Shown here: piece after piece, positions 47,103 to 57,931 of the stretch | How the letters are laid out: each line of letters starts with the position of its first letter | How positions within the stretch are numbered: the first letter of the stretch is position 1 | Source: Laetiporus sulphureus 93-53 | Lineage: Eukaryota > Basidiomycota > Agaricomycetes > Polyporales > Laetiporaceae | NCBI RefSeq assembly: GCF_001632365.1 | Contig: NW_024468543.1 | Coordinates: forward strand, 266,596 to 330,595 | Direction: 5' to 3' | Length of the DNA: 64,000 bases | The notes under the pieces: model-generated | What the model saw: only the letters and a program-made list of their open reading frames with translations | Database searches by the model: none | Told to the model about the DNA's origin: nothing | Program-made: the position numbers and the translations under genes

Positions 47103-48089
47103 GAAGCGTATATGCATTGTCATTCAGAGCTGAACTAGCTCTGCGGCTCGGCTGACTCGAGGCGTGAAATTGCGAGCTCTGAAGCGTATAGAGTTTACGA
47201 TGCGACGGTTCGTAGATTTTATCAGCGAATTACTCCACCGCACCCTGAGTGTAGTCGCATATATACATATACATTAATGCTTCAGTGAGAGCAAGCAATA
47301 TTGAGCGAACTATAACAATCTGAGCCACGGCCTGAGCCGCGCCACAGGGCTAGCGCGGCGCCAACGCCCATTGCGCCACCAGCTCGAGCGCCGGGGAGAG
47401 AAAGCCTTCCAAGTTCTTCACCTCCACTTCATGATAGCAATCCGCTCGACATACCAAAGCTTTTCGCCGTGACGTTTTCGCCTTAACTATGTACCACATG
47501 TGTCCAATCAAGATATTAGCCCAGGAGACCGCACGGCCCGCCATGGAATCAGAATCTAGGACACCGAACTGTGATCCTGTCAGCATTCGGTCTCCTCACG
47601 GAATTAACAACACATGTTCGCAAGTATGATAGGATAAAATCGCACTGAAATGCGAGAAGAGAGGAGGGTCTTTGTTGTCGTTTGTAGGCCCTGTTACCGC
47701 TCCTCATGATTTTGGGTCTTGATAGATCCCTCCATCCTCTCACCCGCAGGAGGACCTTAAGTGCAGCGTATCGAAATTGTGATAAGACCAGCACGATTCC
47801 CGCGTATCAGACGATGTCAGAAAGAGCATCGTATGGGTAGAATTGCCGATCCTCGCCTTTGCCGGTCGGCTTGTGATCGTTCCAAGGTTCTCTCACCTGG
47901 TATGGGTGGAGGAGAATGGAATAGATTTAGAGCAGCTTGGGGATTCCACGATGGTACGCACCTTCACAGGAGATCTTGGATCTGTTGCATTTATTGTCGA
48001 GTGTGTTCCGCAGGTTGCCGACTACGTCCGGACATTGATCGATCCCGCGTCAGTGTTCTGTTCCGGTAAGCAATCAGGATGGGATGCAC
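47103..48089. other. Intergenic with one motif copy
   Basis: About 990 bp. It holds a variant of the GC-rich motif in reverse orientation (47341-47362). The plus frame 47843-48106 (MPILAFAGRLVIVPRF...) is protein-like but unlinked and overlaps the end of the next gene, so it is not called. Confidence 0.35.
47341..47362 (-). repeat. Recurring GC-rich motif, copy 10 (variant, reverse orientation)
   Basis: Plus-strand GCCACAGGGCTAGCGCGGCG, matching GCGCTAxCxCCTGTGGC on the other strand with one missing base relative to the core. Confidence 0.45.
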
Positions 48090-48500
48090 CTGTGTCTGAC
48101 GTGTGATTATGGCCCTGCCTGCGATATCTTGGTATCCCCAGTTCCCGTGAAGAATCTGATCAAAGTCCTCGCGAGGGGGCATAGGTCGTGGCATACTAAG
48201 TTGGACCGTCGCCATTTCTGAAGCAATCGGCCCCTCAGAGGACTCGGAGTCACCTTCTCGCGTCTGTGGAAATGTATGAAATGGCACCTGCGGTAACCGT
48301 GAAGCATCCCATTTGGTAGATTTTGGCACGGTAAGCGCGCAGAATGCCACGGACACCGTCAAGACGGGTAACTCACCGATCCACTGTTCATGACCGTGCC
48401 ACTTTGTGTGTTTGCAAAGTTTGCGGTCACGTCTGGTTTGTCCGCGTTCGTATCAGTGTCATCTTCGGCGAAATCCTCTGGCGACTCGCTGAACGATAGA
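48090..48500 (-). CDS. Orphan protein F, partial
   Basis: Two linked exons can be read: one ending at 48377 (acidic, SESPEDFAEDDTDTNADKP then NTQSGTVMNSGS) and 48287-48090 (66 codons), with a phase-0 GT-AG intron between. The second carries LSMPRPMPPREDFDQILHG then NWGYQDIAGRAIITRQTQ, matching the pattern in the proteins at 24970 and 49000. The intron before and exons after are not clear, and a frame at 48506-48949 may or may not be its first exon. Either a decayed member or one whose other exons I cannot see. Function unknown. Confidence 0.45.
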
Positions 48501-48999
48501 AACGATCAAAGCTCTGTCCAGATTGCCTTCAACATGACAGCAGCCACAGGTTTGCAAGAAATGGTCGGCCCGATGAATGTGGCGGGGAGCGCCTCAACGA
48601 GAAGGATGGGCTGGTAGCAGTGGAAACACGCGAGTCTTCTCTCAATCAACGAGCACCCGTTCGCGACAAACGCTATCCGTCGGTGTGGATCGCAATGGCC
48701 ACAGTCTGTCGTTGGGGGAAATGGCTGAAGTAGAAAGAGAACGAACACAGTGCCACCCGAACACGTTGTTTTCTGCAAGCGCGTAGGTGCCACAGTTTGG
48801 CCAAGCAGGCTGGGCTGGAACTCAAGGCGGTGATGTTTCTTAACTGGATGAAATGCAAGGTTGGTAGGCATATTCGCACTCATCCTATTCGATCGAGCTG
48901 ATTTGAGTAATTCACAGCTAGTATACGAACGTTCTTGGTTATTGATCATACGTTCCGATACATTTTAAAGCTGGTGTTTTCACACCCTCCTGGTGAAAT
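48501..48999. other. Intergenic between orphan genes F and E
   Basis: About 500 bp. It may include the unseen first exon of protein F. Confidence 0.3.
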
Positions 49000-50237
49000 C
49001 TATACGACACTGTCATTCCACGATCCCTCAAAGTCATCTCCGAGCAGATTTTTGATCTCTCGATACAAAGACTTAATTCTCAGCTCACTTTCTGCCAACT
49101 CCTCTGCGCACGACATACATCGTTCGAACGGCGATCCTGGGCCTCGAATTTGAGTTTCGCCGATATTGGCGGCGAGGCCTTTGTCACCATCGGAAAGGGA
49201 CGTCATTGCTGTGAAGGTGTTGCTGGCGGACTCAGTGATCTTCTGCATGTCAAGCTCCCAATGAACTATCTTGTTCAACTCGGACGTGTTGTGTAGTTCT
49301 TGGATCTCCTGAGCAAATGTTGGATTCGGAGCTGGGGGCATCTACCGGAGGCAGGAAGAAGTTCATCCACTGTAATTGCCAGCAGAATTCGGGCATCATG
49401 CTTACCGTCTCTTCCGGCTGGCCAGCAGAAGAATTTTTCTCTGGTGCACGAACGGCCATCTCTTCATGATTACGTGTCGTCTGAAGACATTCGTCAACTA
49501 TACGCCTTGGACACAGCACTTGGTTCACCACATACCTCAGACTGGCTCAAGACGGCTAATGCCGTGTCCCCCTTCGAAGTCTGCACCTCTTGGAGACCCC
49601 AGCTACCTTCAAGGATGGTATTGTAGCATTCACGAGGCCTGGTGGCCGTGGGCATGGACAACGGGACCGTTCGCAGGGGCATCTCCCTCCACGTAGCGCC
49701 AACCCATCCTTCCTGTTGACAATGAGATCAGATTAGCGTGGCTCTACACTCTGCCGATACCACGTACTGTCTGGTACCACCTGACGTAGTTCTCGTCATC
49801 GTCGACCTCGCTCGCCCATGCCCAGTACCGATCTCCTAGGTACCAGTCCCTCTTCCACTCCTCCGGGACGGTTTCCATCCATGTCAAGTGGGACCACTCA
49901 TCTCTGGACTGGAGCATATAGGTAAGCATGCATGAAAACACGAACGTCGTCGACTTGGCTAACGCACCGCTCCGTTGTTGTCGCTCGTGTTCGAATGTGT
50001 GCTTTCAAGGTCTCCATCATCGCTGAAGTCTTCGATATCCGCAAAAGACTCGATGTAACCAGAGCTGTCCCAGGAATCTGGCGACTCAGGTGGCTCGAAT
50101 GTCTCTGTACGACGTGATTGTTCATGGATTCGTTGTGGTTCAGGTAGCCGTGTGGCTAGTGGCGCGCCGACAAAGCGACACAATGAGGTCGAGAGCAATA
50201 TGGAAGTAAGTTGCTTACAGATGACTGGAGAGAGCAA
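49000..50237 (-). CDS. Orphan protein E, at least five exons
   Basis: Exons: one ending at 49968, then 49908-49768 (47 codons), 49712-49536 (59), 49480-49406 (25) and 49341-49000 (114 with stop); every intron is GT-AG and phase 0. Exon 1 is acidic (ESFADIEDFSDDGDLES). Exon 2 is very rich in Trp (EEWKRDWYLGDRYWAWASEV). Exon 3 has EGWVGATWREMPLRTVPLSM and CYNTILEGSWGLQEV, the pattern shared with proteins F and H. The last exon is helical with a paired-Cys spot (ERCMSCAEEL). The open frame of exon 1 reaches 50237 but holds no in-frame ATG, so a small first exon is missing or the start is lost. Function unknown. Confidence 0.6.
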
Positions 50238-50354
50238 AACAACAAGTATGGGCGGTAGTTACAGGACGGCTTTTTAAGGTCCCGACGATGAGTGGCGGAT
50301 ATGGAGCGAGTGGCAGAAAAGCAAATGCAAGCGTATCCCTGGCACGTTGTCAAC

Positions 50355-50380
50355 GAGCGCTAACACGCCTGTGGCGGTTG
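50355..50380 (+). repeat. Recurring GC-rich motif, copy 7
   Basis: GAGCGCTAACACGCCTGTGG then CGGTTG, preceded by GCACGTTGTCAAC; copy 4 is preceded by the similar GCACGTTGTTGAC. It lies between orphan genes E and D. Confidence 0.65.
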
Positions 50381-50582
50381 AACCACCGCGTTCAACCACC
50401 GGCACATGGGAGACGCGTCCCATTGTCATGCGAGGGTCGGACAAAAAGCCATCTGTGTTCAAGCAAACACAATAACGATTCGTCTATATAACCGCAGGAC
50501 AATGTAGATGAAAACAACTGTTCGATGCAAATTCTACTTCGAGCCCTTCGCCTTGGACTCCCGCTCTAGTCGTTGCCTCTCC

Positions 50583-51741
50583 TCACAAGCAGCGCGATAA
50601 AATTGCCTCCCTTTCCTTCTTCCTCTCCTCCAAAGCCCTTTTGGACTGCTCGCGGGAATGATCTACGCGCTTCTTCATGTCTTTCAGGGCTTCGAGACAG
50701 GCAGCAAGCTCCTCGGCATCATCTCCATAGTCATCTCGGATCGAGGAGCTGGGTCTGGTGATGGAAGATGCTAGGGTTTCTGACGTGTGCGAGATGGTCG
50801 AGCGTGGCGAGCGACATCCTGGGTCGACAACTGCGTTATAGGTGCAGAGGATGTTCTCGAGCCTCTCCAGCCTTTGACGAATATCCGCGATCATCAGCTT
50901 CATCCAAGTGCTCCTAGTCTCCTTTGAAACAGTCGACAGTAGGTGGTACTCCTCGGTATCCTCTTCCGCAGTGTTGGAAGCGAGTTCGGCGCGGCACAAA
51001 GTAGGCGAAGAGGCATCCGAGTCTGAGCTTCCCGTTGGGTTCACTACTCGCAGCTCATGCTGAACAGGCACAGCAGGAATTTCATCGGAATAGTTCACAG
51101 AAGAATATAGGCTCTGTGAATGTAGACTGATCATTATCAACTCAAGGTCTATGGTGCGCGGCTAACTGACCCACGGGCTGAAGCTCTCGATCTCCCCATC
51201 GCAGCACGACTGTTGGTCGTGAGTCGAATCCGTGGTCTTCTCTGCCGGGCGTCCGCTGTCATCATTGGCTTGCATCTCGCATATCTTCTCAACGGGAGGA
51301 TGGATGGAAGGAACAAGGCTAACATTGACCTATTGGTATGTCAGTACATCATGTACAGTTGAAAGTTGCAGTGTGACTGACCGCGTTGTATGATACCACA
51401 GAGTCAAGAGAGTCTTCAAGATCTTCTGCCCAGGACGATGCATCACCTTGGTATTCATCTAAGTACAGGAGATCCAAGTACTGAGCCGGTCAAAGGAGAT
51501 GTAGATGGGTTTATTACTTTGGTAAGCACAGTGATTGTTACAAAGATGGCTTTGGATGACTTACGGCTTCCTTGTACTTCTTTGTAACTATTGCTGTGTT
51601 AGTGAAAGCGACGGTCTCGAAGTCGCCTTCATTGCCGGCGCCGTGGCCTGATAGGTTGGGATGTGGTTGCATCATCATAAGTATGAAAGGAACCTTGCGC
51701 TTGAAGGCCGCGCCAGCCCGCTTCACGAAGCCTGGGATCAT
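50583..51741 (-). CDS. Orphan family member D, four exons, 321 aa
   Basis: Exons 51741-51565 (59 codons), 51480-51382 (33), 51329-51171 (53) and 51113-50583 (177 with stop); all introns GT-AG and phase 0. It starts MIPGFVKRAGAAFKRKVPFI, nearly the same pattern as member C. Exon 2 is acidic (DASSWAEDLEDSLDS). Exon 4 is Ser/Glu-rich (SNTAEEDTEEYHLL), then a helical Trp-containing part (TRSTWMKLMIADIRQRLERL) and a C-terminal coiled coil (ALKDMKKRVDHSREQSKRAL). Exon 1 has the same length as exon 1 of member A (177 bp). No known domain; cytosolic or nuclear by lack of signals. Function unknown. Confidence 0.72.
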
Positions 51742-52669
51742 CTTGTGGTGGCCAGTCGCGAGTGTGGCGCTCTTATAGTGTCGATGAACTTGTTAATGGC
51801 GAGGTAGATATGCGGTTACGGACGCGTCTCAGACAAGCGTAAATCAGTGGCCAAAGAAAGATAAGCTGGACACTGTTCCTCTCGTGTGTTGTGGTTGGGA
51901 GCAAGTGGGGGTGGAGTGGCAGCGGATGTCGGAGTTGCCTCTATATTTGGGCGCTTATATAGTGGCCCGCGGGCTAGATGCTATCCAATTAGAGGCAAGT
52001 GCGAAAATGGCAGACAATGGCGAGAGTGGTGGCACGCAAGCTGCCGCTCTGTGGCTGCATCCCTTGATACCCATATCGTAGTATAGGCGCAGCTACAACG
52101 GTACTGAAATCCATTTGATCTTATGCTTTGCTCGTTGTCAATCTTGCGTCAGTGGTACCTGCAACTATTTTTTCAGCGAGCTATTAAGGTTGCTTGCTGC
52201 AGCTAGTGGTTGGCTTGGAAAGTATCTTCATAGTGGTCCCTTCGGCCTTGGGAGGACCGCAGATATCGGTGCAATTTTTGTGCGGCGCAAGACGATTGCA
52301 ACTTTTTACGCATACAAAATCTCGCCACATAAGCAGAGAATAAATGATGGAACGAGCATAGAGCGATGGTTTATATACAATGTGACCACGACCATCCGGG
52401 GTGTGTACAATCCCAGTGTCTGTGAGTCGGCATTAGGAGATCGCACAGTAGATAATAGCAGTATATACAGCTGCTTCTTCCCTTGACTTCAAGACCGCCA
52501 TCTTAGATCCCTACCTGCTGATGTCGCACGTCGTAAATGTCCTCTTCGGCAATCCGCCCGATCTCTCGAGTAGTCGAGTCCCTCATTGAGGCAATGGAGT
52601 AGCCACTCATGGTACGAGGCCTCCCTAACACGCGTAACGCCGCATCAGCACGCCTTCGGTAGCGCTGAA
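51742..52669. other. Intergenic, upstream of orphan gene D
   Basis: About 930 bp. GGGCGCTTATATAGTGGCCC (about 51949-51968), around 210 bp before the ATG and counterpart of blocks before members A and B, is a plausible promoter; on the minus strand it gives TATATAAGCGCC. The frame 52115-52486 is unsupported. Confidence 0.4.
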
Positions 52670-52990
52670 TCACAGAAGATCTTCACCTTGGCCTCGCGTC
52701 TGCCTTCCGCCGATCGCACGGGACTCAATCATCGAATGGCGGCGGTACTCCCCAAACTCAGTTGTGTTGTACATGCGGCTGCCACGTTTGGCCGCCGGCG
52801 GCGCCGTCATGAGCGACTCTGCGATCACTTGGCTGAGGAGGTCGTAGCTATTTTCGTCCGCGCAGGAATTGCGGTCTCCGCGCGCACCCCGCGCACAATG
52901 GCAGCCGCGGTGCCGGAAGGCGCAGAGCACGCGGGATACCCGTCGCTTCGCTGCTTCGCGGGTTCTTCTGAGCAAGTCGGAGCCCATCAT
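52670..52990 (-). pseudogene. Remnant or first exon of another orphan family member
   Basis: The start MMGSDLLRRTREAAKRRVSR matches the basic N-terminal pattern of members A, C and D (hydrophobic pair, KR or RR, then A-x-x-A-x-[KR]). The frame stays open for 107 codons with SYDLLSQVIAESLMT, but I cannot find a second exon with a matching splice site downstream. The GC-rich motif lies about 210 bp upstream. Probably a truncated copy. Confidence 0.4.
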
Positions 52991-53197
52991 GGCGCTGTGG
53001 CGGTACGACGACGATCTCGTGGTGAATAAGAGTCAGGACATAAAAAAATTGGGACGGTTTGTCGAGTAGACGCACTGAGGTGTCTTGGGAGGGAGGTTGC
53101 GGCCTCTGGTAGAGAAGGGGAGACTGCGGGCCTGCCACCTTGCGTGGTGGCGGTGAGCAGGTGCACTGTGGCAAAACACGTTCCTGATCGTTGACAC

Positions 53198-53220
53198 GGG
53201 GCGCTTACGCGCCTGTGGCG
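53198..53220 (+). repeat. Recurring GC-rich motif, copy 8
   Basis: GGGGCGCTTACGCGCCTGTG then GCG, the full core. It lies upstream of the family remnant at 52990. A weaker relative (TTAACGCGTTTGTGGG) is at about 53338-53353. Confidence 0.62.
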
Positions 53221-53353
53221 TGTGCGCTGCATGCCATTCTAGGAACAAACAGAGCTAAAGACTCATTTGTAGTCGTACACGCTAGAGTTTATTAGTCTGT
53301 AATAAGGTAAGCGAACTACGTTCTTCTATAGCACATTAACGCGTTTGTGGGAT

Positions 53354-54056
53354 ACCGAAGGTGCAGAGACGTGTCAGAATTACTTTGCCCACCCACAGTG
53401 AAGAGAAACGCTCCTCCCGTCCCATAGCAACGAGATTGCGACACTCCCAAGCACCTTTCCCGTTTGCCGCATTGTGTCAACGCGAGTATTGCAGTGCGCA
53501 TCTGCATGAGGATACGTATGATGAACAGGATCAGGTGATCAAGCAGCCGGAGAATGTTGCGAGGTCGCATGATGCTGAGACGGACATTGTCCTCGCGGTG
53601 ATTAGCCCCGATAGAGTGCTCGGTTGATCGTTCTTCGGTGGAAGGTGGAACGCCGAAGCTCAGGCCATGACGGTGTTTTGGACCCAGGGGAACTGTACCG
53701 TCTCGCTGTTGATGATGGCCAGAGTCATCTTCGCCCAAATCGGCAGAAGGTCCTCCGCGCTGCAACTGTTGGTCAACATACCTCGAAGACATAAATTTTG
53801 CCGAAATTCTTCTCACATAGTGAGCGAGGCTCTCAGAGAACCATGGCAGCGATGGGCTGGACACGCTGCCGAACGCTGACCTTCGAGAGCATGTTGCCGC
53901 TCGTTGGCTGTTCCGGCGCACTTTGCGATGCGCCAGGGGATGTAGAGATCGATAACAAGCTTTCATATCTTGTCGAACCTTCCTGCTTCTACTCGAAATT
54001 CTGAGGGGCCCAACAAGCGACCGTTGATTTCCTTCGGATGCCTCGATATCTGAGGG
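53354..54056. other. Intergenic, nothing recognised
   Basis: A long minus frame (54245-53316) and plus frames overlap here. None has domain likeness, and composition gives no support. Confidence 0.35.
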
Positions 54057-54108
54057 AAGAAACTGGAGTTGATCGCTCTGGCAGGGCGATCTTGAACTCC
54101 AGTTTCTT
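54057..54108. repeat. Strong stem-loop (20-bp stem)
   Basis: AAGAAACTGGAGTT (54057-54070) is the perfect complement of 54095-54108; inside, GATCGC (54071-54076) pairs with GCGATC (54086-54091) around a 9-base loop, leaving a 3-base TTG bulge. It could be a foldback RNA element or a small palindromic insertion. It does not belong to a gene I can identify. Confidence 0.75.
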
Positions 54109-54286
54109 TCACCGGCATGAACATGCCGAACAGACTGGATACTGCTTTGTGAGTTGCATAACCGCTGCATGCGTCGCAAATTGACGTACATATCTGTAAA
54201 CCCGTGGTGCAATGGGAGAGCCGATGTCTGTCCAAGCCTCGCCATCCTCGGGGGGCTCCATCTAGCGCCTGTTTGACCGGTAGTAA

Positions 54287-54865
54287 GTCGCGCGCAACGG
54301 CGTCGTTCAGTTTCAGAAGCACATTCTTCACGAGAGTCCCGATCCGTACGATGACTACGTCTTCAAGATCCTCGAGCAGGAGCGCCTTCGCCGTCGTGTC
54401 ACGAAGTTGTCTGCCAAAGACCAGCGGCAGCAGCTCGCCGGCATCCAAAAGAATCCTAAGCCATCGCCCATCGAGTCTCTCATAGTCGCTGTAAAGGCCC
54501 AATCAGCCATCCAAGGCATCATGAACCTCCTCCCGCGAATATCCTCGAACAGCACAATCGTCCTCCTGCACAACGGCATGGGCGTGTACGAGAATCTCAT
54601 CAAGGCCGTCTTCCGCAACCGCGAGCAGCGCCCCAACGTCGTCGTCTCCGTTAACAATCACGGTGCATTCCTTAAGCAAGAGGGGCACGTTGTGCACACC
54701 GGTGTGGGCGACATCAAGCTCGGCATCGTCCCCGACCCCAAGGGGCGCGACTTCGAAGTGAGCCTTGACACTTCCCTTCCGAAGGAGGACCAGAAGCTCA
54801 GCCTCGACGACATCGCGCCGCTCAGTGGCGACCCTCTCGCCCAGCGTTACTCAATTTGTGTTTGA
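54287..54865 (+). pseudogene. 2-dehydropantoate 2-reductase (ketopantoate reductase) fragment
   Basis: The intact enzyme reduces ketopantoate with NADPH in pantothenate (coenzyme A) synthesis. Only the middle is present: NGVVQFQKHILHESPDPYDD, SLIVAVKAQSA, LPRISSNSTIVLLHNGMGVY, NVVVSVNNHGAFL and GIVPDPKGRDFE. The frame is closed by a TAA at 54284-54286 just upstream, where the GxGxxG nucleotide-binding start should be, and ends DPLAQRYSICV at 54865, before the C-terminal domain with the catalytic Lys and Glu. Both halves of the active site are therefore missing. No intron is seen. A relic of a larger gene. Confidence 0.75.
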
Positions 54866-57800
54866 GTGCAGTGACAGTGTCCTTTCGCATGGTGGGGAAG
54901 TCCGTCATTCAATATGACGATCTGTCAGAGAGAATGAAAAACTAGATGAAACCGGAGAACGGAAGTAGGCGAAGGAGGGTGTGTGTGCCAACGACCAGCG
55001 TTGGCGCGACCACTTGGGGGGAGAGCGTATATATACCCGTGCGCTGACCAGTAAGAAGACAAATTCGTTGCACAGAGATCAGAGGTAGGCTAGGCGCATC
55101 GTCTTCTGAGGTATTATTAGCGCTCCGTGCGCTAAGGCGTTTGTGGTATGTATCCCGAGAGATCACAGCCCTCGTAGTCACTGTCCGGTGACGGTCTTCA
55201 TATGAACGACACGGTGTTTCTTGCCACGATTTGGTATCAGCTCGACTGTCTCCTGGAACACCGTACGGCAAGCAAGAAGACCGAGGCAAGAAATGATCTG
55301 AGTAGTTCGGCGAGGCCCCTTCTTTGCCCGAAACATAGATTAGATCAGCGAGCAACAATCGTCAGAAAGACAAGAGATGAATAGATATATTTGTGAGCTC
55401 ACACAATACTGTCAGTGGAGCCAATCGACGAACGGACAATAATTCAACATAACGGTTTCTGAATGTTGATGAATCGCCCTGAGTGACCGTTGCTACCGAA
55501 ATTCTCGCCGCTGCATGTGTAGGTAGAGTCAGCACGTTAATTCACACTGACAGAGTAAGTCTAGTGCAGTAACAAGAAGAACCTGTAGCGAGTCTTGTAG
55601 GCTAATTCGAATAAAGTTGTCGGACAAGAACTCCTTCAAGATTCGAGTGTTAGTTTAGCGCCCGTGTCCCATGTGAGCCACGTGCGGACGCGACGCGACG
55701 CGTAAGCGCTCGCTCTCTGTGGTCTAGACTCTAGTGCGTCTGACCCGCCTTGCACCACATATACTCGGGCCTCTCGCTATCGCTGCTTGTCGCGTCTTTC
55801 TCTCTCGTTCTATTTTCTCTGTTTTTTTTTTCTGCTCCTAGGCTCTCATCCGGCTCGGATTGGCCAGTGTGCGACGCGACGCCACGAACTAGTGACTGCT
55901 CATGCGCGTTCCCGCAGTGAAGACATGACCTTCCGCGCTCAAATGAGCGCTCTGCTAGAAGGCATTATTTGGTGACGTGAAGGACCATAAATATGCTGCG
56001 CGGTCGGCATTATGCTGGTGAATGCCCGTTGTGGTTGAATACCCTAGCGCCGAGATGACCGACCAGAGCGTGTTGTGATCAGCCAAACGGGCTCGTTACG
56101 GCGTGCTCACGGAGGTGAGCTCGTAACCTGCATATTCAAGACAATTGATTGAGGATCGAACACACCAGTGTGATAGCCAATTTGCTCTCTCGAAGTTCGA
56201 GTGAGGTCATAAGGCTGCTTCGAGGACGTAGACGTACATACACGCTGTTATTTTGCCATATATGCGCGCAAATTCTACCCCTGAGCCTTCTGCAGCCCTC
56301 CAACATCTAGTGAACGAAGCGTCATTCAAGCAGTCCTCACGTAAGTGGTTCCTTTCTATGAAACAGCGTGTACTTCATTCCGGTGAATTTTCAGGTAACA
56401 ATGCAGTTGAGGTCGGTTCTCCCACCTTCTCTACATGTGCGTGCGTGAGTACCACATTTTCTCAAGTCCTCTGAATTGCACACGCTGGTCATTTGTGAAC
56501 TTGAGACGTCTCCTTCTCGTGCCATGATCGAGTGTCATTCACACAGACGGATGGTTTTTGTGGAATACAATCCGCGCTGCGTCTGCGTTTGATGTGTGTC
56601 GCTCAGGCGTGATACCGGCCCTGCTTTCTGTTGCTTTCTCCAACGGCGCTTCCTCTGTTGCTCGCTTAACGGTGTGTTGCTAAGGCGCTAGAGGGACCAG
56701 CCGGTGCAGATGTCCACGTTCCGCTCACATTACCACGGATCTTGTACCATGGTAAGCTTTTGCAGCCGGTGAGCTTACTACATACACCTTGGCAGCGCCT
56801 TGTCCTCGTGCAATCGGAACCGTCGGACCTTATACAAGACCTGGTGACTCGCGGGAACGTCTGACGTTGCCGCCGATGGGCCACGCGCAGGCGAGGTGCA
56901 TGTTGTGGAATCGCTTTCTCGATAGCGTCTCGCCTAGCTATCGGGGGGCTTGCCACCTGCCACCAGCCAATTGATTCTATCCACCCGCGTTGGGTATTTG
57001 GCGATTCAACACAGCACCGCTATGCTATGAATGGTGTGATCTGCCACCTCTAGGATAGAAACACTGCTATTCGAGGGTGGCTCAGACAATGGTGCGTCTC
57101 CGTTCGCATGTTAGCAGATGGTGCGATGAACACGATTTGCAGTTAACAATCCATGAATTTCTTGCACAGCATATTCCAGGTGATGGGCTCTGATCAAAGG
57201 CGGGCTGCAAATGCGCCGTTTCGCCGAAAGAACGGTATGCCTCTCTCAGCTCCGCAAGTCAATGTCTAGATCCTTTTCTGGCCACACGGCGTCACTGGCT
57301 CTACCGCAGCCTTCGTCCATCGTGCCTTTCATTGCTCCAGCCAACTATTCACCGGGCGAAGTATGATTAGAGATCCCTCCGACGCCGCTGGCGGGATTTT
57401 TTCTGTCACATGCCGCGTCTATTTGCTGGTTCCGCTGCGGACGACATCAGCATTGTCCAGGCTATACTCGAGCGTAATATGGTGGCCTAAACTCATCTGG
57501 GGTGATCAGCGACAAATCCCGTGGACGATATGGATCACTGGCAAGTCCTCCATCCCTGTTGTTCTTGGGATACATTGATGTTACTACTGGCAATATGAAC
57601 TTTTCGCAAAGCTAGTCTGGTCTTCCGAAGGGCACGCCGCTGCAATGTGGCCGATTCAGCACGCGAAGGACGGAACGCTCAGAGCCTATCGGTGAAACAG
57701 GCGTCTATGTGAGATTGGTTTAGGGCCGGTCGCGACGCGCGTGGGTATAGACGACTGCCGTTTCAGGCAGGGCGAGACAGCGTGGCAAGACCCGCACTAG

Positions 57801-57931
57801 TCAATGCCTCGGGCGGTCCGAACTTTCTCGACCATCCGCTCGTTCCCAACTACCGCGTGTGCGCTGTATTAACCTCGCACGGGCAGCTGGAGTGGGTTGT
57901 CTTCATCCTGCCGCTGCAATACCCGTAACCC
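54866..57931. other. 3-kb intergenic stretch
   Basis: No supported gene. The frame from about 56694 to 56870 (LEGPAGADVHVPLTLPRILY...) is protein-like but isolated and ends in a stop. A weak relative of the GC-rich motif is at about 55121-55148 (GTGCGCTAAGGCGTTTGTGG). The right end is the leader of the next gene. Confidence 0.35.

Noticed and set aside
47843..48106. Plus frame of 87 codons (MPILAFAGRLVIVPRF...)
   Set aside because: Protein-like but without linked exons or domain; it overlaps the end of orphan gene F on the other strand.
53316..54245. 309-codon minus-strand frame
   Set aside because: Arg/Ser-rich, no domain, overlaps the stem-loop and has no family likeness; probably chance in GC-rich DNA.
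56694..56870. Protein-like frame LEGPAGADVHVPLTLPRILY
   Set aside because: Too short, ends in a stop, no linked exons and no family I can name.
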